The translations under genes were made by a program, and so were the position numbers. Shown one piece after another: positions 1 to 5,738 of a stretch of DNA of 10,668 nucleotides (positions within the stretch are counted from its first letter, which is position 1; every line of letters starts with the position of its first letter). Under the pieces are notes generated by a model. The model saw only the letters and a program-made list of their open reading frames with translations. It was not told where the DNA came from and did no database searches. Location: positions 26,434-37,101 of the forward strand of contig MGQK01000011.1 of NCBI GenBank assembly GCA_001797815.1, read 5' to 3'. The stretch comes from Deltaproteobacteria bacterium RBG_13_61_14 (GTDB taxonomy: Bacteria; RBG-13-61-14).

Positions 1-747
1 TACCCGGTCCTGGCCTTGATCAAGCTGCCCCTGGCCGTGCTCGCGCTCTTGGCGCTGCGCATCGTCTATCATCGTCGGGTTGCGGGTGCCCCTGGGGTTG
101 CGGGTGCCCGTTCGGCTGAGCTCACGGCCGAAAGCCTCACCCGCAATCATATTCAAGCCGATCGGCTGGCTGAAATCACCTTGCTCGCGCTCATCCTCGG
201 GCTCCTGGTCTTCTTCATGGTCCTCAATGAAAAGAACATCGGCATCCGCCACCTGCTCCCCATCCTGCCCCTGCTCTATGTTTACCTCGCCCGCCTGTGG
301 CTGTTCGCCGCCGGCCGGCGCGCGCTCCGCTGGCTGGTGCTCGGACTCCTCGCCTGGTATGGCTTGAGCTCGCTGGCCGTTTATCCCGATTACCTGGTGT
401 ATTTTAACGAGCTGGCCGGCGGACCGGAGGCCGGCTTGAAGATCTCGGTGGTGGGCGAGGATTGGGGCCAGGACGTGGCCGGCCTGGGCCAATGGATGAA
501 GGCAAACGGGGTGGAGGAAGTCTTTTACACGCCTTACGGCTCAGCCGATCCCCGGGCTTACGGGGTCAATTATCAGCGCATCCCCTGCGGCCGGCCGGCT
601 GGGCCCGGGATTTACGCCTTACACATCGTGGAAAAACTAAGACCGCTCGAAGACCGGCCCCCGGATTGCTACCAATGGCTGGATAAGTTCCAGCCCATTG
701 CAAAAATCGGGCACACCATCTGGATCTATCAAATTACCGAATACTAA
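1..747 (+). CDS. Membrane glycosyltransferase, GT39/PMT-like, C-terminal part
   Basis: The reading frame is open from base 1, so the N-terminus, with the expected catalytic acidic motif, lies outside the window; 248 residues remain. About four hydrophobic segments are visible: near residues 7-23, 57-76, 83-104 and 109-126. The conserved pattern 'IGIRHLLPILP', then 'YLVYFNELAGGP', then 'DWGQD' (residues 154-158) is typical of dolichyl-phosphate-mannose-type (GT39/ArnT-like) glycosyltransferases, which move a sugar from a lipid-linked donor on the outer face of the inner membrane. The hydrophilic C-terminal tail after about residue 140 would be outside the cytoplasm. The loop between the first two visible membrane segments contains an 18-bp tandem duplication (77-91 and 95-109). 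This is the only gene on the plus strand and it converges on its neighbour. The acceptor cannot be told. The family call is fairly sure. Confidence 0.8.
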   Translation, partial: YPVLALIKLPLAVLALLALRIVYHRRVAGAPGVAGARSAELTAESLTRNHIQADRLAEITLLALILGLLVFFMVLNEKNIGIRHLLPILPLLYVYLARLWLFAAGRRALRWLVLGLLAWYGLSSLAVYPDYLVYFNELAGGPEAGLKISVVGEDWGQDVAGLGQWMKANGVEEVFYTPYGSADPRAYGVNYQRIPCGRPAGPGIYALHIVEKLRPLEDRPPDCYQWLDKFQPIAKIGHTIWIYQITEY

Positions 748-774
748 GGGCCACAGGTTTGAAACCTGTGGCCC
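748..774. repeat. Perfect 13-bp inverted repeat directly after the glycosyltransferase stop
   Basis: The arms at 748-760 and 762-774 are perfect reverse complements around a single central base; the arm reads GGGCCACAGGTTT. The repeat begins on the very next base after the TAA stop. No run of T follows on either strand, so it is not a standard intrinsic terminator, though the hairpin could stop or stabilise transcripts from both converging genes. The shape resembles dispersed intergenic palindromes. Confidence 0.85.
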
Positions 775-795
775 GCTTAAGTCATAAGTCAGTAT

Positions 796-945
796 TATTG
801 AGGATCGCATAATAAGTTGACGGCCAGCGGCTTGGCTCCTGGGGATGCAGAATTGTGGTGCAGGCTTCCAGCCTGCGGAATGATCGGAGGGCAAGCTGGA
901 AGCTTGCACCACAAAAATAGTCAACCTATTTTGCGATCCTCAATA
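796..945. repeat. Nested inverted-repeat element, about 150 bp (MITE-like or structured RNA)
   Basis: The outer arms, 796-821 and 920-945, match as reverse complements at 24 of 26 positions. Inside them a second pair, 853-876 and 891-914, matches at 22 of 24. Each inner arm is itself palindromic: GCAGGC..GCCTGC on the left (five-base loop) and GCAAGCT..AGCTTGC on the right (three-base loop). The left spacer (822-852) has a small GCCA/TGGC hairpin. The element sits between two converging genes, with no open reading frame worth calling and no clear target-site duplication. It could be a non-autonomous mobile element, a dispersed palindromic repeat, or a folded RNA acting as a two-way transcription barrier. 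The repeat structure is directly visible; the role is not known. Confidence 0.85.
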
Positions 946-970
946 GGCAGCCATCTTTAAAAGGGGACAG

Positions 971-1507
971 TTAACGATCAGGCTTTGACCTGGATATCCC
1001 CAGATTAATCTTGTCCCTATTGGTCTTGATGAATTGGAAAAGGCCGGTCTCAATGCTTTCGCCGGACTGAAAATATTCATTATCGCATTGTTCCAATTTT
1101 TCTTCCCGTTCGGAACTCTCTGCTTCCATCACCTCTGCAATCGCCGCTTCCGTGAATGAGCCGCTGATCCCCAAGGCGGCAATGGCTCTCCGGGTGATTT
1201 CCGCGGTCTTGGGGCAGGAGATTCTGGTAAGCGCCTCCACAATGATCGGGGCATATTCCCTGGAACTATTAAGAAAGAACTGCGAGTAACCACCGTTGTT
1301 CACTTCGCGCTCCAGCGCTTCAATAGCTTGGATGACCCGCTCCTCAGCCGTAATTTGATTCGCGCCTGCTCGCGCTTCTTTCTGATCAAGCGCTTGCTCA
1401 AAGGCCAGCACCAGGGAATCAATCCGATATTTACCCTCCAGAGCAATCAGTTCCTCCACCGATTCTCCGGAATACTGATCAAGCCATTTCAGTTCTTTCA
1501 TGGTCAC
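971..1507 (-). CDS. DMP19/DUF4375 family protein
   Basis: The 178-residue product carries the DUF4375 hallmark 'EREVNNGGYSQFFLNSS', followed by 'APIIVEALTRISCPKTAEITRRAIAAL'. The family includes Neisseria DMP19, a DNA-mimic protein that antagonises a repressor, but most members have no tested function. The predicted protein is rich in Glu and Asp (for example 'AEVMEAESSEREEKLEQCDNEYF'), which fits a DNA mimic without proving it. There is no signal peptide or membrane segment, so it should be cytoplasmic. The start is either GTG (1507-1505), 5 bases after GGAGG, or ATG two codons later (1501-1499), 11 bases after it; I chose GTG. By hand count 245 of 480 bases in 1021-1500 are G or C (51%), clearly lower than the flanking genes, which with the nearby repeats suggests acquired DNA. 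No repressor gene is adjacent, so any partner is unknown. Confidence 0.82.
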   Translation of the reverse strand: MTMKELKWLDQYSGESVEELIALEGKYRIDSLVLAFEQALDQKEARAGANQITAEERVIQAIEALEREVNNGGYSQFFLNSSREYAPIIVEALTRISCPKTAEITRRAIAALGISGSFTEAAIAEVMEAESSEREEKLEQCDNEYFQSGESIETGLFQFIKTNRDKINLGISRSKPDR

Positions 1508-1733
1508 TTTTCCCTCCCTAATAGATTTTTTTGAAATGAGATTTTGCGGACCCCGCTCTCAACAACGCTTCCTGGTATTACCAATGAGAGCATAAGTCAG
1601 CGCCCGGCACCGATCACTCCGCGACCGCTGCGCGGCTTCGGCCGAGATCTCAGCCGAACGGTCACGGCTGTATCCGTTCCCGTTCAAGTTCAAGGGCATT
1701 CACTGTGCACTGTGCACCGTGCACTGTCCACTA
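1508..1733. other. Intergenic stretch with scattered short palindromes
   Basis: This 226-bp gap separates the DMP19 gene from the broken MNT gene. It holds the purine-rich ribosome binding site of the DMP19 gene (GGGAGGG, near 1512-1518 on the minus strand), an imperfect palindrome around AGATCT at 1639-1656, and the heptamer repeat at 1701-1731. I found no convincing promoter or open reading frame. Confidence 0.5.
1701..1731. repeat. Heptamer tandem repeat built on GTGCAC
   Basis: Four 7-bp units run in succession at 1704-1710, 1711-1717, 1718-1724 and 1725-1731: tGTGCAC, tGTGCAC, cGTGCAC and tGTCCAC, preceded by a partial unit CAC at 1701-1703. The core GTGCAC is self-complementary, so the tract is also palindromic and can fold in several registers. 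It ends two bases before the stop codon of the MNT gene, where it could affect the 3' end of that transcript. Confidence 0.8.
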
Positions 1734-2087
1734 TTAATGCCCGGCTTTTGCCTTCGGCCGCTTGGGTTTGCGCTTGATCTCGACGCCTTCGCGGCGGGCC
1801 ATTTCGATGATGGTGGAGACGTCATCTTCCCGGAACTGCTTGGGCCCCACCGGGATGGGTTGGAGGCGGAAACCCGCTTTAAGGGTCAGGCGCCAAAGAT
1901 CATCTTCTTTTCCCCAGCGGTCCCGGTCAAACTCCTCGGCCAAGACCAGGATATCAATATCGCTGTCCGGCCGGGCGGTGCCCCGGGCCTAGCTGCCGAA
2001 GAGGATGGCTTTTTCAGCTTGGATCCCATGCTCGACCAGAATGTCCAAGTAGCGTTGGATGAGCCTTACAACTTTTGGATCAACCAT
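1734..2087 (-). pseudogene. MNT-type nucleotidyltransferase, interrupted by in-frame TAG
   Basis: Read through codon 33, the frame gives a 117-codon nucleotidyltransferase (MNT/COG1669-like). The N-terminal helix 'DPKVVRLIQRYLDIL' leads to 'ILFGS', then TAG (1991-1989), then 'ARGTARPDSDIDILVL'. The family motif is GSxARGxxxxxSDxD, with Tyr common at x, so TAC or TAT to TAG by one substitution is the simplest history. The acidic pair of the active site (D43 and D45) lies after the stop, so neither fragment could work alone. The remaining 84 codons hold no further stop or frameshift and end in a basic tail (KRKPKRPKAKAGH), which implies a recent lesion, an assembly error, or readthrough. MNT proteins usually pair with a HEPN toxin (type VII toxin-antitoxin); no HEPN gene is nearby. 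The ATG at 2087 lies 53 nt after the metallophosphatase stop, with only a weak GAGAAG as ribosome site. Confidence 0.85.
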
Positions 2088-2140
2088 CGGCTTCTCGAAC
2101 CCGATGCGCAGATTCTTTTCCGCCTCTCCCTGACCACGAG

Positions 2141-3304
2141 CTACGGGGTCGCGGGCGGGGACGCCGGCGGCTGGGGCGGCTGGGACGGCCCCAACAGCTC
2201 GGTCACCCACTGGGCGACCTGGGGATCTTCCGGCATCGAGAGCTCCACGTCCACCATGGAGTTCTTGTTTTCAAAGCCGCCGGCCAGGGCTTCCAGCTTT
2301 TTGGTCAGCTCGGTCGTCTGTTTTGCCAGCTCATCGGATTTGGCTTTGACCTGGGGGTCGGTCTGGAGCTGCGGGCCTTCGAGAATCCGGCGCTGGGCCA
2401 GCAGCCGCTCCAGCTCGCGGTTCACTTGCTCTCGCTCCTTGAAAGCCTGGGGATTGTGGCCGCCCGGCTGCATGGTGATATCCATCCGGCCCAGATATTT
2501 GCCCCGGTTGCCGGCCTGGACCACCAGGGTGCTCTCGGCCAGGAACGGCTGGGGGGTGGTGCGGCCGCCGCGGCTGCTGACCAGCACGTCAATCCCGGGC
2601 ACCTGCTGCGCCAGTTGCGCGGCCGAGTTGAATTCCAGGCTGACCAGGCCGATGACCAAGTCGCTCTTGCCCCGCAGCTCGGACACCACCTCCCGCGCGG
2701 CCGCGACCGGGTCTCGCGCTTCCAGCTTATCGGCGAGAAATATCGGCGGCTCCTGGATCAGGCCGAAGAAGCCGATCCTGAGCCCGTTGCGCTCGATCAC
2801 TTTCTGGCGGGGGAAGGCGAACTCTTGCTTTTGCTTGTCAAAGAGGTTGGAGGACAACAGAGGCAGGGAAGGGGTCGAACCGAGCTGCTTCTGCAAAAAA
2901 TCCAGGCCTCCGGCCAGGTCAAGCTGTCCGACGTTGAGGGCATCCACGCCCATGCGCTGGAGCGACCGGGCGATCACCTTGGCTTTTTCCTGGTCGTGAG
3001 GCGGGGCCATGGCATTCGCGTTGGTATAAGCAAAGAAGCCGTCGCCCGCGTCCACTTGCACCAGAGTTTTTCCGCCGGCCTGGAGGTCTGCCACATATTT
3101 CGCCCGCCGGGCCATTCCGCCCAGGGGGTGGTGGGGACAGCCGCAGTCTTTGACCTCTCCCTGATTGGACGTGGTGTAAATCATGGTGAGTTGAACGGGC
3201 TGAGTCGGCCGGGAACGAGCCGGCTGATCGCACCCGCCGGGAAGAAGGACCCCTGTTGACAGGACCGCCAGAGCTATCCCTTGGCGAAGGGTGAAACGGT
3301 CCAT
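2141..3304 (-). CDS. Lipoprotein-like, degenerate metallophosphatase/5'-nucleotidase homologue
   Basis: The product has 387 residues. A signal sequence (residues 7-24) ends in PGGC, an imperfect lipobox with Cys25 and Asp26 at +2. The core 'DCGCPHHPLGGMARRAKY' (53-70) followed by 'VDAGD' (84-88) matches the UshA/5'-nucleotidase-like subfamily with a CGC-x-GG-x-ARR signature. Other metal-binding motifs are altered: the DxHG position reads TTSNQG, GNHExD reads VGQLDL, the ...SHxG segment reads LVSLEF, and GHxH reads SSRGGR after 'QVPGIDVLV'. Ordinary two-metal hydrolysis is therefore doubtful and a binding role is possible. Residues 287-342 look like a coiled coil and the C-terminus is Pro-rich (374-387). 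I start at ATG 3304 because AGGAGG lies 10 bases upstream; ATG 3313 would leave only 1 base. It lies 22 nt after the hydrolase gene and is probably co-transcribed. Confidence 0.72.
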   Translation of the reverse strand: MDRFTLRQGIALAVLSTGVLLPGGCDQPARSRPTQPVQLTMIYTTSNQGEVKDCGCPHHPLGGMARRAKYVADLQAGGKTLVQVDAGDGFFAYTNANAMAPPHDQEKAKVIARSLQRMGVDALNVGQLDLAGGLDFLQKQLGSTPSLPLLSSNLFDKQKQEFAFPRQKVIERNGLRIGFFGLIQEPPIFLADKLEARDPVAAAREVVSELRGKSDLVIGLVSLEFNSAAQLAQQVPGIDVLVSSRGGRTTPQPFLAESTLVVQAGNRGKYLGRMDITMQPGGHNPQAFKEREQVNRELERLLAQRRILEGPQLQTDPQVKAKSDELAKQTTELTKKLEALAGGFENKNSMVDVELSMPEDPQVAQWVTELLGPSQPPQPPASPPATP

Positions 3305-3313
3305 CTTAGTCAT

Positions 3314-3319
3314 GCCTCC
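3314..3319 (-). promoter_or_regulatory. Ribosome binding site that decides the metallophosphatase start
   Basis: On the minus strand a full AGGAGG occurs between the upstream TAG stop and two in-frame ATG codons. It is 1 base from the ATG at 3313 and 10 bases from the ATG at 3304, so the latter is the more likely start. Confidence 0.6.
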
Positions 3320-3326
3320 TGATCGT

Positions 3327-4595
3327 CTAATGAGAATACACCGCGGATACCATTTCCAGGTCCAGGCTCGCTCCGGCCGGCACCAGGGCCAGGCTCACCC
3401 CGGGATATCGGGCCGCCAGGCCCAGGTAACGCTGGAGCTCGGCCGACGGGATGCTTTCGCCGGTCTCCCAGTCCACGGTCTGGAACTTGAGCACGGCCCG
3501 GCCCGGCTCTCCGGCCGCGGCCAGGAGCCGCTCGGTTCCTGAATTCATTACAGCAAATAACCGGCGGGGAGTCAAACTCATCTCTTTCTGCATCTGGCGG
3601 TGGTAGAGCATCAGGCAGAGGAACTCAAAATCGCGGCCGGCCGCGGCTTCCAGGTCCTGCGAGAACCACGCCAGCGCGTCTTCGGGCTGGAGCGCGGTCT
3701 CGTAGTAAAGGTTGAGTCCCACCGGGATGCCCGGCCGGCCTCGGTGCACGGCCTCCCGCAGCCGCTCGGCCAGATCCAACAGGCGGTCCCGCTTCCAGCG
3801 CGACCACTGCCAGAACTCCGGGGAGTAATGGTCCACCCGGTATTTCCCGTTGCCCCTTGGGTGGACGCCCCGGTAGAAGCCCTGGGGGTCCATGGCCCGG
3901 CCGGTGGTCAGGCGGTAGAGGTTCTGCACCCGGGGGTTAAAGTCCTCATGGTGGCGGAGCATCAGGTCGTCCTGCAAGAGCACGCCGTCAATCGGATAGC
4001 GGGCCAGCTCCTCAAAGACCCGGACCAGCCGCGTCTGCACCTCGGGCAGAAGCACGCTCTGGCCCCGCGCCGGCGCCGGCCGGCCTAGGGCAAAATCATA
4101 GGCCATGCAGCGCAGCTCAACGTTGTCCTCCACGCCGTAGTCCGCATAGCGGGTGGTCATCCAGGCAAAGAGCCGGAGACCATGGCGGTGGGCCAGCTCC
4201 ACGATCGGCCGCAGCACGTCGTCCACCACCGGCAGTTGCGAGTTCTGGAAATAGACCCCCCGGTCGGACCGGGCCTGGGCCACTTCCAGCAGCCGGTCGC
4301 CCGGGTTATGGAAGACCCGCAAGACCACCGTGTTGACTCCCGCGGCGCGAAAGGCCTGGAAGCGCCGTTCCAGCTCCGGGTAATTTGCCGCGGCCAGGGT
4401 CAAGAGCTGGACGGCCCGGATCGGCTCGGCCGGCGGATGCACCTTGACCACCGGCAAAGGAGGAACCTCACTTGCGGCAACCGGCGGTGTTTGAGAATCC
4501 AGGGAGTGTGGTGACAGGCACAGAACGAGCGCCAAAACAAAGAAAAAGGAAATGATCCTTCTCTGTGCTCTCTGTGTCTCGGTGGTAAGATTCAT
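3327..4595 (-). CDS. Secreted PgaB/GH153-like glycoside hydrolase domain protein
   Basis: The product has 422 residues. A signal peptide is plausible: basic n-region (R9, R12, R13), hydrophobic core 14-28 (IISFFFVLALVLCLS), then a Pro/Ser linker to about residue 57. The rest reads as a TIM-barrel: 'RAVQLLTLAA', 'GVNTVVLRVF', 'HGLRLFAWMTTRY', 'IDGVLLQDDLML' (202-213) and 'IPVGLNLYYET'. The stretch 'DGVLLQDD' plus 'HEDFNP' resembles the GILFHDD..EDASP segment of the C-terminal hydrolase domain of PgaB (GH153, poly-beta-1,6-GlcNAc), so D209/D210 are the catalytic candidates. The N-terminal deacetylase domain of PgaB is absent, as are other pga genes, so the substrate is open; a related hydrolase-like barrel family is an alternative. 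The ATG overlaps the preceding TGA (ATGA, 4592-4595) without its own good ribosome site, pointing to translational coupling. Codons 4-13 come from a dispersed repeat. Confidence 0.68.
   Translation of the reverse strand: MNLTTETQRAQRRIISFFFVLALVLCLSPHSLDSQTPPVAASEVPPLPVVKVHPPAEPIRAVQLLTLAAANYPELERRFQAFRAAGVNTVVLRVFHNPGDRLLEVAQARSDRGVYFQNSQLPVVDDVLRPIVELAHRHGLRLFAWMTTRYADYGVEDNVELRCMAYDFALGRPAPARGQSVLLPEVQTRLVRVFEELARYPIDGVLLQDDLMLRHHEDFNPRVQNLYRLTTGRAMDPQGFYRGVHPRGNGKYRVDHYSPEFWQWSRWKRDRLLDLAERLREAVHRGRPGIPVGLNLYYETALQPEDALAWFSQDLEAAAGRDFEFLCLMLYHRQMQKEMSLTPRRLFAVMNSGTERLLAAAGEPGRAVLKFQTVDWETGESIPSAELQRYLGLAARYPGVSLALVPAGASLDLEMVSAVYSH
4559..4586. repeat. Dispersed CTCTGTG-type repeat inside a gene start
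   Basis: The plus strand shows repeated CTCTGTG units (ctctgtg, ctctgtg, then tctcggtggt). On the minus strand this reads ACC-ACC-GAG-ACA-CAG-AGA and encodes TTETQRAQRR. I recall that TTETQR-like peptides are common at the N-termini of predicted proteins from environmental genomes because this low-complexity repeat is widely dispersed; I cannot check that here. Confidence 0.65.
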
Positions 4596-5734
4596 CCCTG
4601 CGGGCCCAGGCTCTGCGCCAAGAGGGCGATCACGTCTTCCACCACCGCGCCCTGTTCCCGCCCGCTGCGGTCGAGCATGCGTTGGCACATGGGGCAGGCC
4701 GTGGCCAGAAGCTCCGCCCCGCTGCGGGCGAAGTCCTGCATCTTGTTTTGGCCGATGGCCCGCGCGGTCTGCGGGTGGGTGAGGGGAACCCCGCCCCCGC
4801 CCCCGCAGCAGGTGCCGGCTTCCCGGTGCTCGTAGAATTCCAGAGGCTGTTGCCCGGTCGCTTTCTCCAGGATGAGCCGGGGCGGATCGTAAACCCCCAG
4901 GTAGCGGCCGAGGTGGCAAGGATCGTGGTAAATGATCTTCTTTTCCACCGGCTCGCGGACGCTAAGCTCACTGAGCCGGGCCGCCACATATTCGGAAATG
5001 TGTAAAACCTCTCCGGCCGGCTTGAGGCCCGTCCGGGCATAGACCTCTTTGAGGTAATAGACGCAGGTCGGGCAGGGGGAAACGATGGTCTTCCACCCCG
5101 CGAGCCGGGCCATGAGCTCGCGGCTGTGGGTCGCAAAAGTCTCCCGGTGGCCCAGGGTATGGATGGGGTTGCCGCAGCAGATCCGGCCCTGGTGCAACAC
5201 CCGGAAATCCACGTGGAGGGCTTCCAGCACCCGCACGATGGCCTCCAGGTTGGCCGGGTGGTAATGGAGCGCGGTGCAGCCGGGGAAGAGGAGCACTTCC
5301 GCGGAGCCGTCCAGGTATTTCTCCGGCACGTGATTGCGGACAATGGCGGAAAGGTCCTCGCCAAAAGGGTTCCCCTGTTTCTGCCAGGTCTCGAGCGCCT
5401 GCATCGCCCGGGCCGGCGCCACGCCCCTTGCCACCGCCTCGGCCCGGGCCGCCTCCAAGACCGGCATCACTTCGATCCGGTGCTCGCAATAGGTGCGCGA
5501 GATCAGGCACCCGGTGCAGCGGTAGAAGACGTCGGCCGAATCGGCGTCAAAGGGCAAGACCCGGTCGCGCACCAGCCGGAGTAAAGTCATCTTGCCGGTG
5601 GGGGTCACGGTCTCCGAATGCTCGATCTGGGCCACCGGGCAGGCGAAGCGGCAGAGCTTGGGGCAATACGAGCAATACTCGATCTCCCGGCGAAAAGCCT
5701 GGAAGGCTCTCTTCAGTTCCGAATTCTGCGCCAT
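4592..5734 (-). CDS. CCG-domain Fe-S oxidoreductase (HdrD/GlpC/LutA-like)
   Basis: The product has 380 residues with no signal peptide. Its N-terminus carries an iron-sulfur motif, C21xxC24xxxC28xxxC32P. A second motif, C73TGC76LISRTYC83EH, lacks one of the usual four cysteines; Ser79 sits where the third would be. Two CCG domains follow: C153, C186-C187 and C221xxC224, then C273, C309-C310 (in TCCGGGGG) and C347xxC350. These bind the unusual cluster found in heterodisulfide reductase subunits B/D, and relatives (GlpC, LldE/LutA, COG0247) pass electrons between a dehydrogenase and the quinone pool. No flavin dehydrogenase partner such as GlpA or GlcD is in the window, so the substrate is unknown. 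It starts 4 nt after the argC stop without a visible ribosome site, and its TGA overlaps the next ATG, so all three are probably translated from one message. Confidence 0.85.
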   Translation of the reverse strand: MAQNSELKRAFQAFRREIEYCSYCPKLCRFACPVAQIEHSETVTPTGKMTLLRLVRDRVLPFDADSADVFYRCTGCLISRTYCEHRIEVMPVLEAARAEAVARGVAPARAMQALETWQKQGNPFGEDLSAIVRNHVPEKYLDGSAEVLLFPGCTALHYHPANLEAIVRVLEALHVDFRVLHQGRICCGNPIHTLGHRETFATHSRELMARLAGWKTIVSPCPTCVYYLKEVYARTGLKPAGEVLHISEYVAARLSELSVREPVEKKIIYHDPCHLGRYLGVYDPPRLILEKATGQQPLEFYEHREAGTCCGGGGGVPLTHPQTARAIGQNKMQDFARSGAELLATACPMCQRMLDRSGREQGAVVEDVIALLAQSLGPQG

Positions 5735-5738
5735 GGGA

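Noticed and set aside
955-973. TTTAAAAGGGGACAG motif, resembling borders of REP-associated transposase elements, with a related TTTAAAAGGGG at 10521-10531
   Set aside because: The shared part is short and A+T/G-run biased, no transposase is present, and the sequence after it differs.
783-1600. Shared 10-mer CATAAGTCAG at 783-792 and 1591-1600 as possible direct repeats bounding an insertion
   Set aside because: Ten bases without extension can occur by chance in 10 kb, and the positions do not match the edges of any element.
1639-1656. Imperfect palindrome around AGATCT as an operator
   Set aside because: It is far from any gene start, has a mismatch, and G+C-rich DNA gives such matches easily.
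1734-2087. TAG as a sense codon across the whole genome
   Set aside because: TAG ends two other intact genes here (stops at 2141-2143 and 3327-3329), with C-termini at sensible lengths.
1989-2210. A separate 73-codon gene for the N-terminal half of the MNT protein
   Set aside because: Its 5' part overlaps the metallophosphatase C-terminus in another frame, and its end is the broken GSxARG motif, so it is a fragment of the MNT pseudogene.
2075-3259. Long open frames on the plus strand opposite the metallophosphatase gene, and similar ones at 9320-10336
   Set aside because: These are antisense shadows of well-supported minus-strand genes with recognisable motifs.
3327-4919. A longer, 530-codon version of the GH153-like protein starting inside the Fe-S gene
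   Set aside because: The first 108 residues would be read out of frame through the CCG domain; the ATGA overlap at 4592-4595 followed by a signal peptide is the better start.
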